From: Halobacillus locisalis
GTDB taxonomy: Bacteria > Bacillota > Bacilli > Bacillales > Halobacillaceae
Direction of reading: 5' to 3'
Assembly (NCBI RefSeq): GCF_013694105.1
Contig: NZ_JACEFG010000001.1
Coordinates: 248,001-312,000, forward strand
DNA: 64,000 nucleotides
The position numbers and the translations under genes were made by a program. Position 1 is the stretch's first letter. Every line of letters starts with the position of its first letter. Below are positions 16,471 through 25,181 of this stretch, in pieces. The notes under the pieces are model-generated. The model ran no database searches. It was given only the letters and a program-made list of their open reading frames with translations, and was not told the origin of the DNA.

Positions 16471-17280
16471 TTAGAAATCAATCTGTTGTTTATCTTCTAA
16501 ATGTTTTCGTTGTGTCGCTTTAAACATCTCCTTAAACAAATCTCCAGTATGATTCTCCAGCGCCTCTAAGCCTACTCCCGTTACCCCGCCTTTAACCGTA
16601 ACTTTCTCCATTAATTGTTCAAGACTGAAAATCTCTTGAGAAATCAATTGTCCGAGGCCTACGATCATTTGTTCCGTAAGCTGGGTAGCTTGTTCCTCGG
16701 AAATCCCCGCCACTTGATGAGCAGCTGTAATCCATTCTTTTAGTAGAAAGCTTACAAAAGCTGGTCCGCATGAGACGATGTCAGAAGAAACACGGATAAA
16801 TGGTTCCTCAACAGCGACCGGTGTAGAGAATTGCTTAAAAGCATGTTCTAAAGCTTTTTTGTAGTCGTTTGAGACGCGAGTACCAACCGTGAATAAACTG
16901 ACGCCTGCGAACGCATGATTGGTTATGGAAGGTACGATACGTGCTACTTGACAAGGGACGACTTGTTCTAACTCTTCAACAGATACAGGACTTGTGATGG
17001 ATACGAGGCATTGGTCTTCTTTTAATTCAGTTGCAATCCCCTCGAGGACTTTTTTGTAGTCGTGCGGTTTTACACACATGAACAACACATCACACACTCT
17101 GGCCATTTTTGATAAGTCCGTTGAAACCGTAACGTTTTCGAATGATTGGCAAAGGGCCTGAGCTTTTTCTGTCGATCGGTTAAAAACGAACAAATCTTCT
17201 TCTTGTATAGCTCCGCTGGTGGTCAAAGCAGTTGCTAACATGCTCCCCATGTTACCAGTGCCGATGATTCCCCACTTCAA
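16471..17280 (-). CDS. comER: ComER, pyrroline-5-carboxylate reductase-like protein
   Basis: A 269-residue member of the P5C reductase family with N-terminal Rossmann motif GIIGTGNMGSML at residues 4-15 and the P5CR-type helical C-terminal domain (MEKVTVKGGVTGVGLEAL). ComER lies divergent from comEA in Bacillus; it is not needed for transformation, and a role in sporulation or biofilm control has been reported. Whether it makes proline is unclear. GGAGGGATTCC precedes the start. Confidence 0.93.
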   Translation of the reverse strand: MKWGIIGTGNMGSMLATALTTSGAIQEEDLFVFNRSTEKAQALCQSFENVTVSTDLSKMARVCDVLFMCVKPHDYKKVLEGIATELKEDQCLVSITSPVSVEELEQVVPCQVARIVPSITNHAFAGVSLFTVGTRVSNDYKKALEHAFKQFSTPVAVEEPFIRVSSDIVSCGPAFVSFLLKEWITAAHQVAGISEEQATQLTEQMIVGLGQLISQEIFSLEQLMEKVTVKGGVTGVGLEALENHTGDLFKEMFKATQRKHLEDKQQIDF

Positions 17281-17335
17281 TGGAATCCCTCCTTATTTGG
17301 TCACTCCCATATTTTTATTCATAGAAAATTGAATT

Positions 17336-17920
17336 ATGAAAGTAGGCGAACGATATATGATGATGTTGAAAAGATATGGATGGATGGTCGGACTGATTCT
17401 TATTTTTCTTTTCGTCTTTGCACAAGGGCAAGAAGAAAATCCTGTGGCTACACCTGTTAAAGGCTTGGAAGTAGAGACGGGTCTAAACGATGAAATAGAT
17501 GAACCAAAAGAAATGAAGGTGGATTTGAAAGGGGAGGTCGTGAAGCCTGGAGTGTATGTTGTCAAAGCAGGTATGAGGGTGGATGATGTCATTAGTATGG
17601 CAGGGGGGATGACAGGGAGTGCCGATGTCACAAGTATAAATCTCGCTCAATTACTGCAAGATGAGATGGTTATTCTTGTCTTGCCCATTGGAGAATCTGC
17701 TCCTACTAGTGCCTCATCAGCTTCTGTATTTCTCCCCATTAATCAGGCAACAAAAGAAGAAATTGAAGGACTGAGTGGTATTGGTCCTTCCAAAGCCCAA
17801 GCCATTGTGGACTACAGAGAAGAGCATGGACCTTTTTCAAGTAAAGAGGAACTGCTTAACATCTCTGGTATAGGCGAGAAGACGCTTGAAGGAATGGAAG
17901 ATGAGATTCGCATTCCTTAG
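17336..17920 (+). CDS. comEA: ComEA competence DNA receptor
   Basis: Membrane-anchored DNA-binding receptor for transformation, 194 residues. A single transmembrane helix (about 17-30) is followed by a SLBB-type domain (VDLKGEVVKPGVYVVKAG, about 61-78) and a C-terminal helix-hairpin-helix pair (LSGIGPSKAQAIVDYR and ISGIGEKTLE) that binds double-stranded DNA. Neither possible start has a good ribosome site: ATG 17336, or ATG 17357 with AGGCGA 8 nt upstream. It begins the comE operon, 55 nt from divergent comER. Confidence 0.94.
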   Translation: MKVGERYMMMLKRYGWMVGLILIFLFVFAQGQEENPVATPVKGLEVETGLNDEIDEPKEMKVDLKGEVVKPGVYVVKAGMRVDDVISMAGGMTGSADVTSINLAQLLQDEMVILVLPIGESAPTSASSASVFLPINQATKEEIEGLSGIGPSKAQAIVDYREEHGPFSSKEELLNISGIGEKTLEGMEDEIRIP

Positions 17921-17985
17921 GGAATATTGACGAATGAAGATGTGAAAGGGTACACTGAATGCAAATTTGTATAGGAGGTTACATA

Positions 17986-18552
17986 GTGGATCGAATTTCA
18001 TGGAATCAATACTTTATGGCGCAGAGCTATTTACTTAAATCAAGAAGCACGTGTGAGCGATTAGCTGTTGGAGCTGTCGTTGTCAGAGACAAGCGGATGA
18101 TTGCAGGGGGGTACAACGGAAGTGTGACGGGAGGCGTTCACTGTATTGATGAAGGATGCTACGTGGTCGATGGACATTGCGTCAGAACCATCCACGCCGA
18201 GATGAACGCACTGTTGCAATGCTCGAAATTCGGTGTGACGACAGATGGTGCCGAAATCTATGTTACGCACTTTCCTTGTATCCATTGTACGAAAGCCATT
18301 ATCCAGGCCGGGATAAAAGCGGTGTTTTACAGTGAAGATTATAAAAACGATCATTATGCCATTGAGCTTCTTCAACAAGCAGGGGTAAAGACGAAGCAAG
18401 TGCCTTTACAAATCGACCCTGTTCACTATGAGCAGCAGAAGCTCGTTGCAGATTTAATCGATGAATTAGAGGAACAAGGCGATTCACGTGTTGATGAAAT
18501 GAAAAGAAGGGCCCGTCACTTATTCCATGTCCCTCATCAAAACCAATCATGA
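17986..18552 (+). CDS. comEB: ComEB, deoxycytidylate deaminase family
   Basis: Zinc-dependent dCMP deaminase-like protein, 188 residues, cotranscribed with comEA and comEC. The active-site motif IHAEMNALLQ supplies His and catalytic Glu, and PCIHC supplies the two zinc cysteines. GTG 17986 is the start: it follows ATAGGAGG closely and gives the family N-terminus DRISWNQYFMAQ. A longer frame from ATG 17959 would pass through the ribosome site. Its stop overlaps the comEC start (ATGA). Confidence 0.95.
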   Translation: MDRISWNQYFMAQSYLLKSRSTCERLAVGAVVVRDKRMIAGGYNGSVTGGVHCIDEGCYVVDGHCVRTIHAEMNALLQCSKFGVTTDGAEIYVTHFPCIHCTKAIIQAGIKAVFYSEDYKNDHYAIELLQQAGVKTKQVPLQIDPVHYEQQKLVADLIDELEEQGDSRVDEMKRRARHLFHVPHQNQS

Positions 18553-20813
18553 AAGGATCGCTCCATCTCCCCGTCTTGGCTTTCGTCATTGGCGGGGTAA
18601 CTTCAAGACTTTCTGGTATGGATTTGTTCATTATGATGGTGCTATTGTTCCTCTGGGGGTTCTTTCTTTTACATCATAGAATGTTCTTTCTAATCTTGTT
18701 ATTCTTTTTGTTCGGTTACGTCTATTTATCCCCTCCCACTTCACCCTCTATATTACCCACCCACCTGTCTTCAACGGTAGTGATCAAAGATCTTGAATAC
18801 ACCTCTCAAACAGTACAACTGGTCGTGTACGACACCCAAACTAAAGATCACCGGCTTATTACCTACTTTGGAAAAGAATCATCAGCCCTCCCGGTTTCAT
18901 GGAAACACGGAGCAACGTGTGCCGTTGGAGGAGAGGTAAAGCCGATCGATGGGGCGACAAACCCCGGAGAATTTGATTATCGACAGTTTATGGCTCGTCA
19001 ATCGGTCCATGGTCAGGTAGAGTTGAGTTCCCCAAATCAACTCAAATGTGAAGGGCATTCGAAAATCACTCATTTATATGAAGCGAGAGTCGCCTTGATG
19101 AAAAAAGTGGAAGGCGCACTTTCAAAAGAAGCGTTCGCATGGGTAGCTGCTTTAGTATTTGGTGAGCAAGATCACTTGGAAGAAGGCACCGTGCAGTGGT
19201 TTCGGGACTTTAACCTTTCTCACATCTTAGCCATTTCGGGCCTTCATGTGGGTTTATTTATTACAGGTGTTTATCTCCTCATTTACAGGCTAGGTATTGG
19301 GACGAAAGAACAAGCGAAGGTGTTGTTATTTCTGATGCTTCCTATGTATGCTTTTTTAGCTGGAGCGGCTCCTTCTGTACTGAGAGCTTCTCTTATGGCT
19401 GTATGTGTTCTGTTATTACCCTATTTCCGATTGAAAGTTCCTTTAACAGATATCGTCTCCTTCATTGCGTTAGGTCTACTTATCGTATCTCCTTCATATT
19501 TCTCGCAAATCGGATTTCAGTTCTCTTTCCTCGTAACCTTCAGTTTGATTCTCTCTTTTTCAGTTTTTTCCAATTCCCCTAATGTGTGGGTCACTTCAGC
19601 CCAAATTAGCTTGATCAGTCAGCTGTCTATTTTACCTATACAAATTCATTACTTTTATGAATTCAATCCCTTATCATTAGTAGCCAATGTGCTGCTGGTT
19701 CCGTATTTTTCATTTGTCGTCATCCCTTTTTCCATTGTTCTTGTGATTACGAGCTTAATGGTGCCTGCAGTCTCTTTGTTTCTATCGGCGAGCCTTTCAC
19801 AAAGTAACGCTTTAGTATTACAATTTTTTGAATGGGGGTTAGAACCGCTAAGGATATCATGGGTCGTTGGGGAGATGAGTCCTTTCTACATGATACTTTC
19901 CTTGGGAGCTTTTATTTGTATGATGGCCATGTGGAGTCAAAATAGGCTGCGTGAGACTATTGTGGCAGGCACAGGAATGGTTGTGATCATTTCCTTATTT
20001 AGTATGCTGCCGTACTTCTCTTCTAAAGGTACGGTTACGATGCTTGATATTGGCCAAGGAGATACGTTCGTTATTGAGCTTCCTTATAGAAAGGGAGTCA
20101 TTATCGTTGATGCAGCCGGACCTCCTATATTTACAGAAAATAAGCGCAAAACAGCAGACCGAATTATTCTTCCATTTCTTAAATCAAGAGGAATCGATAC
20201 GATCGATGCGTTAATTGTGTCTCACGAAGATTCCGATCATAACGGAAGTGTTCCTTATTTGATTGAGGAATTGAATGTAGAGGCGTTGGTTGTCAGTTCA
20301 TTTTATGATGAAGAAGAAACAGGGGTTAAGGTGGCTCGGATGGAAGCTGGTGATGTGGTGGAAATTAAAGACCATCGTTTTGAGATCCTTCATCCTTACG
20401 AGGATACACAAGATTCGAATGATAATTCATTGGTTCTGACTAGCGCGTTCGGTGGGAAGAAGTGGATGTTTACAGGTGACATATCAAAAGAAATGGAGGC
20501 GCAAATTATGGAAAGATATCCGAGTCTGGATATCGATATTCTTAAAATCGGTCACCATGGTAGTGATACCTCCACTTCAGAGGAATGGGTAACAATGCTG
20601 AATCCGAGTGTGGCGTTAATATCCGCTGGGAGAAACAACCGGTATGGACATCCACATGCAGACGTCTTAAAACGCCTTGAGAGAAATCATTCGACCATAT
20701 ATGTAACAAGCGAACACGGGAGTGTCCAATATACTTTTTCTGGGCAAAGTGGAACGTTTTCAAGCTTTCTCTCGTATAATGCAAACAGATCAAAAGAAAA
20801 GAGAGCAAATTAA
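18549..20813 (+). CDS. comEC: ComEC DNA uptake channel protein
   Basis: Polytopic membrane protein forming the channel for single-stranded DNA entry, 754 residues versus about 776 in B. subtilis. N-terminal helices and DUF4131-type domain occupy about 1-200. The Competence domain contains LAISGLHVGLFITG near 226-239, and a C-terminal metallo-beta-lactamase domain starts near 490 with SHEDSDHNGS (about 557-566) and GHHGSDTS (about 667-674), the putative nuclease ligands. The gene appears complete, so the comE operon is intact. Confidence 0.95.
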   Translation: MKGSLHLPVLAFVIGGVTSRLSGMDLFIMMVLLFLWGFFLLHHRMFFLILLFFLFGYVYLSPPTSPSILPTHLSSTVVIKDLEYTSQTVQLVVYDTQTKDHRLITYFGKESSALPVSWKHGATCAVGGEVKPIDGATNPGEFDYRQFMARQSVHGQVELSSPNQLKCEGHSKITHLYEARVALMKKVEGALSKEAFAWVAALVFGEQDHLEEGTVQWFRDFNLSHILAISGLHVGLFITGVYLLIYRLGIGTKEQAKVLLFLMLPMYAFLAGAAPSVLRASLMAVCVLLLPYFRLKVPLTDIVSFIALGLLIVSPSYFSQIGFQFSFLVTFSLILSFSVFSNSPNVWVTSAQISLISQLSILPIQIHYFYEFNPLSLVANVLLVPYFSFVVIPFSIVLVITSLMVPAVSLFLSASLSQSNALVLQFFEWGLEPLRISWVVGEMSPFYMILSLGAFICMMAMWSQNRLRETIVAGTGMVVIISLFSMLPYFSSKGTVTMLDIGQGDTFVIELPYRKGVIIVDAAGPPIFTENKRKTADRIILPFLKSRGIDTIDALIVSHEDSDHNGSVPYLIEELNVEALVVSSFYDEEETGVKVARMEAGDVVEIKDHRFEILHPYEDTQDSNDNSLVLTSAFGGKKWMFTGDISKEMEAQIMERYPSLDIDILKIGHHGSDTSTSEEWVTMLNPSVALISAGRNNRYGHPHADVLKRLERNHSTIYVTSEHGSVQYTFSGQSGTFSSFLSYNANRSKEKRAN

Positions 20814-20814
20814 A

Positions 20815-20836
20815 AAAGACTGCCTAGGCAGTCTTT
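20815..20836. terminator. Bidirectional terminator between comEC and yqzM
   Basis: A 22-bp perfect palindrome with A-rich and T-rich flanks, between convergent genes. Confidence 0.88.
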
Positions 20837-20850
20837 CTGGTTAAGTATTC

Positions 20851-20985
20851 TTATTGTCCAATAACGGAAAATACAACTCCGATGAAGAAAATGACGAAGA
20901 AGAAAACGAATGAAAATACAAACCCTAATCCAGAGTCGATAACGTCATTAGTCTTGGACTGAATATCCTTCTTGAATTCGTTCAT
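20851..20985 (-). CDS. yqzM: YqzM family small membrane protein
   Basis: A 44-residue protein starting MNEFKKDIQSKTNDVIDSG, followed by a phenylalanine- and valine-rich transmembrane helix to the end. It matches YqzM in sequence, length and position (convergent with comEC, next to holA). Function unknown. ATAGGAGGGG precedes the ATG at 20985; the longer ORF from 21063 would read through this ribosome site. Confidence 0.88.
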   Translation of the reverse strand: MNEFKKDIQSKTNDVIDSGLGFVFSFVFFFVIFFIGVVFSVIGQ

Positions 20986-21241
20986 TGTTACCCCTCCTAT
21001 ATCCAATTCTAAGTATAAGCGATGTTTCGGTAAAAATCTACAATCAACTCGTAGGAATTCCAAAATTCCTTTACCGATTTTTTCATTGGCTCAGCTAGCA
21101 AGACTTGTCACAGATAATTATCAAAGAAGCGGTCAAACTAAACGAGAAGAGAGGGAAAGCATCGTCCTCTTCAGAAGCACCCGGGGCTTCTCGAATGGCG
21201 TTTATATAGATGGTTGATACGGCGATTTCGGTGTCACTTTT
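20986..21241. other. Structured intergenic region between yqzM and holA
   Basis: About 255 bp without a convincing gene. It contains inverted repeats at 21053-21070 (seven-base arms) and 21173-21191 (six-base arms AGAAGC/GCTTCT), and a five-base-pair hairpin at 21216-21235 followed by a T6 tract, resembling a weak terminator. ATACGGCGA at 21217-21225 is perfectly complementary to 21299-21307 beyond the holA promoter. A small RNA is possible, but I see no clear promoter for one. Confidence 0.45.
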
Positions 21242-21270
21242 TTGACAGAAGAATAAATGCACCATAAAAT
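21242..21270 (+). promoter_or_regulatory. Sigma-A promoter of holA
   Basis: Perfect TTGACA (21242-21247), 17-bp spacer, TAAAAT (21265-21270). Transcription should start near 21277. Confidence 0.85.
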
Positions 21271-21279
21271 AGTGTCACT

Positions 21280-21316
21280 GACTCCCCGATTTCGGGGGTC
21301 GCCGTATTCTTTTTTG
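21280..21316 (+). promoter_or_regulatory. Hairpin at the 5' end of the holA transcript, possible attenuator
   Basis: A seven-base-pair GC-rich stem (21280-21286 with 21294-21300) sits almost at the predicted transcript start. A T6 tract follows at 21310-21315, separated by about 9 nt, so it could stabilise the mRNA 5' end or act as a weak attenuator. Confidence 0.5.
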
Positions 21317-21330
21317 AGAGGGACGAAACA

Positions 21331-22326
21331 GTGAAATCACACGTATATGTATTATATGGAGAAGAATCTTATTTAATACAAGAGAATAAGAATAAAATTA
21401 TTGAGAAAACGTTGCATAAAGATGATCGAGAATTCAATATATCACAATATGATCTAGAAGAAACGCCGATTGAAGAGGTTGTAACGGATGCAGAGACGTT
21501 TCCTTTCTTAGGTGAAAAGAAAGTCGTCATTGCTTATAACCCTGTTTTTCTTAAAGGGAAGCCCGATAAATTATCCTTTGAACATGATGTCGATGCGCTC
21601 CTTGAGTATATCCAAAATCCGGCTGATTACACGGTGTTGATCGTGGTTGCTCCGTATGAAAAACTCGATGAACGGAAAAAAGTGTTTAAACAGCTCAAGA
21701 AACAAGGTGAAATCATCCCCTGCCAACCAGTCAAAGAATGGGATATTGATCAATGGATCAAGACCTTGGCTGATGAACTACATATCGTTGTCCCGCAAGA
21801 TATTTACGAATTGTTTTCCCGTGAAATTGGAACCAACTTGATGGCTTTACGCAGTGAGATGGAAAAGCTTGCATTGAATGTTGGGGAGGGCGGTGTCGTT
21901 ACGAAAGAACTGGCTGAACAGTTGCTCTCACATAGCGCAGAAGCTTCTGGCTTGAAACTGGTCGACGCTGTCATGGAACGCGATTTAGGACGAGCGATTC
22001 AACTGTATAAGGATTTAGAGAAACTAAATGAAGAACCCATTGCTTTAACGGCACTTCTTGCTTCTCAGTTCCGGATCATTAGTCAGGCAAAAGTGTTAAA
22101 ACAAAAGGGCTATGGTCAGAATCAAATGAGGAATTATATCAAGGCTCATCCTTACGTTATAAAGATGGCTCTGAAGAGGGAGCGATATTTCACACAAAAA
22201 GAACTGAACCATATCATGGAACAGCTTGCGCAAACGGACCATACGCTGAAGCAGGGGAAGATAGACAAACCGCTTGCCTTCGAATTGCTGTTGTATAAAT
22301 TAATACAAGTTAAACAGCAAGCGTAA
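21331..22326 (+). CDS. holA: DNA polymerase III subunit delta
   Basis: Clamp-loader delta subunit, which opens the beta sliding clamp. The 331 residues begin VYVLYGEESYLIQENK, the family N-terminus, and the middle contains REIGTNLMALRSEMEKLAL. The C-terminal collar domain, from about 215, includes KAHPYVIKMALKRERYFTQ. GTG 21331 follows GAGAGGGACG; a GTG start is plausible. In Bacillaceae it lies between the comE operon and rpsT, as here. Confidence 0.95.
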   Translation: MKSHVYVLYGEESYLIQENKNKIIEKTLHKDDREFNISQYDLEETPIEEVVTDAETFPFLGEKKVVIAYNPVFLKGKPDKLSFEHDVDALLEYIQNPADYTVLIVVAPYEKLDERKKVFKQLKKQGEIIPCQPVKEWDIDQWIKTLADELHIVVPQDIYELFSREIGTNLMALRSEMEKLALNVGEGGVVTKELAEQLLSHSAEASGLKLVDAVMERDLGRAIQLYKDLEKLNEEPIALTALLASQFRIISQAKVLKQKGYGQNQMRNYIKAHPYVIKMALKRERYFTQKELNHIMEQLAQTDHTLKQGKIDKPLAFELLLYKLIQVKQQA

Positions 22327-22327
22327 A

Positions 22328-22357
22328 AAAGCCCTTCGATTAAATTCGAAGGGCTTT
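22328..22357. terminator. Terminator after holA
   Basis: Twelve-base-pair perfect stem (22328-22339 with 22346-22357), six-base loop, with A- and T-rich flanks on each side. Confidence 0.9.
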
Positions 22358-22365
22358 CTTTAAAT

Positions 22366-22394
22366 AGAAAACGATCCAATCAGAAGACGGATCG
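22366..22394 (-). terminator. Terminator of rpsT
   Basis: Six-base-pair stem (22372-22377 with 22389-22394) followed on the minus strand by TTTTCTATTT. It lies 25 nt after the rpsT stop. Confidence 0.65.
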
Positions 22395-22418
22395 CTTGTT
22401 GGTCATAAGAACTGACTA

Positions 22419-22679
22419 TTATAATGCGTTTACTTGTTTAGTCAGGCGAGATTTTTTACGGTTACCCGTGTTTTGAGGAAGAGCACCTCGTTGGACAGCT
22501 TTATCAATTTTCTTAACGGCTGTTGGAAGGGCTTCTTTCGCGCTATCCGCATCTTTGCTAGCGACTAGCTTTTCTACACGTTTTACTGCTGTACGCATAT
22601 CTGATTTGAATGCTGCGTTTAGGGAACGAGCGTCATCGTTTACACGTACACGTTTTTTAGCTGATTTAATGTTAGGCAT
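22419..22679 (-). CDS. rpsT: 30S ribosomal protein S20
   Basis: Primary-binding small-subunit protein, 86 residues, highly basic and helical. It starts PNIKSAKKRVR and contains NTGNRKKSRLTKQV near the end, both diagnostic of S20. AGGAGGTG precedes the ATG at 22679. It is transcribed alone and opposite to its neighbours, as in B. subtilis. Confidence 0.98.
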   Translation of the reverse strand: MPNIKSAKKRVRVNDDARSLNAAFKSDMRTAVKRVEKLVASKDADSAKEALPTAVKKIDKAVQRGALPQNTGNRKKSRLTKQVNAL

Positions 22680-22837
22680 GGTTTCACCTCCTAGGTAAAA
22701 ACAAAAGACTCATTCATATCGAACAAGAGACATTCTACCAGAGCAAGTCCCTGTTTTCAATAGATATATGCATCCTTCTCTTAATTTGCATAGTTTCTTT
22801 AAGGGTGGGAGAAAATGGACATAAGGAGGAATGGCGC

Positions 22838-23929
22838 ATGAAAGAGAAGGAAAAGTTCATTGTTCGGACCGATTTAGCCCTTGAAGCTCAAGAGATGAAT
22901 GTAAAAGACGACCCATCTTCGTCGGATTCCGATGGTGTGGAAGTACATGAAAACGAAAAAAATGATATCAAAATCACATATGTGACCGTAGATGAAATAG
23001 GTGCTGAGAGAATCGGGAAAAAGGCTGGTCATTATATTACATTAGAATCTCAAGCGATTCGTAAACAGGATACAAAGCTTCAGGCTAACCTTTCAAAAGT
23101 TTTATCAGGGCAGTTACGAAAGCTTTTGCAAGATATGGGGGTCGATGAGAAACAACGAGGCTTAGTCGTGGGTTTAGGGAACCATCATATCACGCCTGAT
23201 GCTCTCGGACCCTGGGTGACGGAGAAAGTGCTTGTTACAAGTCACTTATTTGAGTTGCAGCCAGAAACGGTCGCCGATGGCTATCGATCGGTGTCAGCTG
23301 TAACGCCAGGAGTAATGGGGACAACTGGGATTGAAACGAGTGACATGGTTCACGGGATCATCGAGGAAGTAAAACCGGATTTTGTGATCGTTGTGGATGC
23401 TCTAGCCTCAAGGTCAATCGACCGCATCAATGCGACCATTCAGTTATCGGATACGGGAATCCACCCAGGCTCAGGTGTGGGCAATAAGCGTAAGGAAATC
23501 AGTAAAGAAACCTATGGCATACCCGTTATTTCAGTAGGCGTTCCGACTGTCGTCGATGCTGTGACGATTACAAGTGATGCGATCGACTATGTTTTGAAGC
23601 ACTTTGGTAGAGAGTGGAGAGAAAAGGACGCTCCTTCTAATGCTCTATCACCAGCCTTGAATCCATTTGAGAGAAAAGAGTTAACGAATGAGGACCTACC
23701 GAATGAGGAACAAAGCCAAGCAGTGCTCGGGATGTTTGGACAACTCAGTCAAGCAGAGAAAAAACAGCTTATTAAAGAAGTGCTGACTCCTCTCGGTCAT
23801 AACTTAATGGTTACACCGAAAGAAGTAGACGGCTTCATCAGAGACATGGCGCACGTCATTGCAACAGGAATCAATGGAGCACTTCACCCTGGCGTAGAAG
23901 ACGGAGAAGCTCAGTCCTACTCGAGGTAA
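22838..23929 (+). CDS. gpr: Germination protease Gpr
   Basis: Spore protease that degrades small acid-soluble proteins during germination; a self-processing aspartic-type peptidase of family A25. It has 363 residues (368 in B. subtilis). The N-terminal FIVRTDLALEA segment carries the propeptide cleavage region. Conserved GLGNHHITPDALGP (about 108-121), TGIETSDMVHG and DTGIHPGSGVGNKRKEIS are clear. ATG 22838 with TAAGGAGGA upstream is chosen over 22805. It is normally sigma-F/sigma-G dependent; I could not place the promoter convincingly. Confidence 0.96.
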   Translation: MKEKEKFIVRTDLALEAQEMNVKDDPSSSDSDGVEVHENEKNDIKITYVTVDEIGAERIGKKAGHYITLESQAIRKQDTKLQANLSKVLSGQLRKLLQDMGVDEKQRGLVVGLGNHHITPDALGPWVTEKVLVTSHLFELQPETVADGYRSVSAVTPGVMGTTGIETSDMVHGIIEEVKPDFVIVVDALASRSIDRINATIQLSDTGIHPGSGVGNKRKEISKETYGIPVISVGVPTVVDAVTITSDAIDYVLKHFGREWREKDAPSNALSPALNPFERKELTNEDLPNEEQSQAVLGMFGQLSQAEKKQLIKEVLTPLGHNLMVTPKEVDGFIRDMAHVIATGINGALHPGVEDGEAQSYSR

Positions 23930-23961
23930 CAACTTACCTTTATAAAAGAATAGAAGAGGGT

Positions 23962-23989
23962 TCTATTAAAAAGTCCTCTCTCATACGAT
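23962..23989 (+). promoter_or_regulatory. Possible sigma-E-type promoter before spoIIP
   Basis: TCTATTA (23962-23968), 13-bp spacer, CATACGAT (23982-23989), resembling the sigma-E -10 CATACAAT. The -10 is also one arm of an inverted repeat (CATACGA 23982-23988, TCGTATG 24004-24010). The -35 match is weak. Confidence 0.35.
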
Positions 23990-24024
23990 TTACTAGATAG
24001 AGTTCGTATGGGGAGGATTTTTTT

Positions 24025-25170
24025 ATGCGCCGTTTTCATAAATGGGGAAGAAAGCCAAGGCATCCTTTTAAAGCAGGAACGAAATGGCTAGGGGTTGCTG
24101 TTGCTGTCCTTGTCTTATTATTCATCGGGATCGGAGTTTTGACTGGAGCGAAGAGCACGTACCGGCTTTATTCAGAAACCATTCAAAATGTGACCACAAA
24201 GCTTGAAGGAAGTTCCTTCATTTATCTATTCGAAATGGAGAACCGTGCATTCAAAGGGGCTCATCCAGAGGGGGAGCGTCTGCCGACATTTTCAACGCTT
24301 ACCTTTCAGCTTCTGACGAGTTTAACCCCGAACGATCCGAGGAGTTTACTTGGCAGAGAAATTCCGGGGTTATCTTCTTACAACAGTCAAATCATCATTG
24401 CGGGTAAAGGAACGGACTATACGACGATTCCGATTGAGTCTGAACCGCCCCTTGATGTAGCGGAACGAGGAAATACAGGAAACATCGAGGAAGAGACTCC
24501 TGACTCTAGTGAGAATCCAGAAACGCTTGGAGAAGATCAAGTTTACATTTACCACACTCACAATGAGGAGTCGTTTTACCCGCATTTGCCTGACGAGTCA
24601 ACGGCATATGACGGCAAAGTCAACATTACATTGGTCGGCGAACGGTTGGGGGAAAAGTTAGAACAGAGAGGAATCGGTGCGAAAGTAGAACAAACAAACT
24701 TTATGGACATTTTGAGGGACAAAGGCTGGAAGCACTATCAATCCTACGATGTTGCACGACCGGTCGTAGAGGAAGCTATTGGCCAGAACGAGTCGTTACG
24801 CTATTATTTTGATCTGCACAGGGACAGCATTGCAAAAGAACATACGACGACTACGATCAACGGAAAAGAATATGGCCGCTTTGCATTTGTCATCGGAGCA
24901 GAACACAGTAATTATGAAGAGAACTTGTCGTTTGCCACAGAGATGCACCAGAGGCTTGAAGATGCATATCCTGGCATCAGTCGCGGTGTCATTACGAAAA
25001 AAGGATCAGGTGTCGACGGAGTGTACAATCAGGATTTGAATCCAAATGCAATCCTTATTGAATTTGGAGGTGTTTATAATCACCTCGATGAATTGTATCG
25101 TTCTGCTGATGTGCTCGCTGAAGTATTTGCTGATTATATGCACGATGCTGAGAAAGTTTCTGGGGACTAG
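24025..25170 (+). CDS. spoIIP: Stage II sporulation protein P
   Basis: Cell-wall hydrolase (amidase/endopeptidase) working with SpoIID and SpoIIM to thin septal peptidoglycan and drive engulfment. The 381 residues have an N-terminal transmembrane helix (about 27-46), then the SpoIIP amidase domain with VYIYHTHNEESFYPHLP near 173-189, the zinc-site His and Glu, FDLHRDSI near 261-268 and ILIEFGGVYNHLDEL near 345-359. GGGGAGGA precedes ATG 24025. It directly follows gpr, as in B. subtilis. Confidence 0.95.
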   Translation: MRRFHKWGRKPRHPFKAGTKWLGVAVAVLVLLFIGIGVLTGAKSTYRLYSETIQNVTTKLEGSSFIYLFEMENRAFKGAHPEGERLPTFSTLTFQLLTSLTPNDPRSLLGREIPGLSSYNSQIIIAGKGTDYTTIPIESEPPLDVAERGNTGNIEEETPDSSENPETLGEDQVYIYHTHNEESFYPHLPDESTAYDGKVNITLVGERLGEKLEQRGIGAKVEQTNFMDILRDKGWKHYQSYDVARPVVEEAIGQNESLRYYFDLHRDSIAKEHTTTTINGKEYGRFAFVIGAEHSNYEENLSFATEMHQRLEDAYPGISRGVITKKGSGVDGVYNQDLNPNAILIEFGGVYNHLDELYRSADVLAEVFADYMHDAEKVSGD

Positions 25171-25181
25171 GAGGAAGAAGC

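Noticed and set aside
17290-17335. ComK boxes before comEA
   Set aside because: I looked for paired AAAA-N5-TTTT motifs; only partial A/T runs are present, so no site is called.
20972-21217. 81-codon ORF on + strand over yqzM and its upstream region
   Set aside because: It has no ribosome site, overlaps yqzM, and its composition does not look like protein; the yqzM frame on the other strand is supported by family similarity.
22750-22810. Possible sigma-G promoter upstream of gpr
   Set aside because: A TGCAT and a GCATAGTT can be found, but the spacing (about 14) and -10 match are poor.
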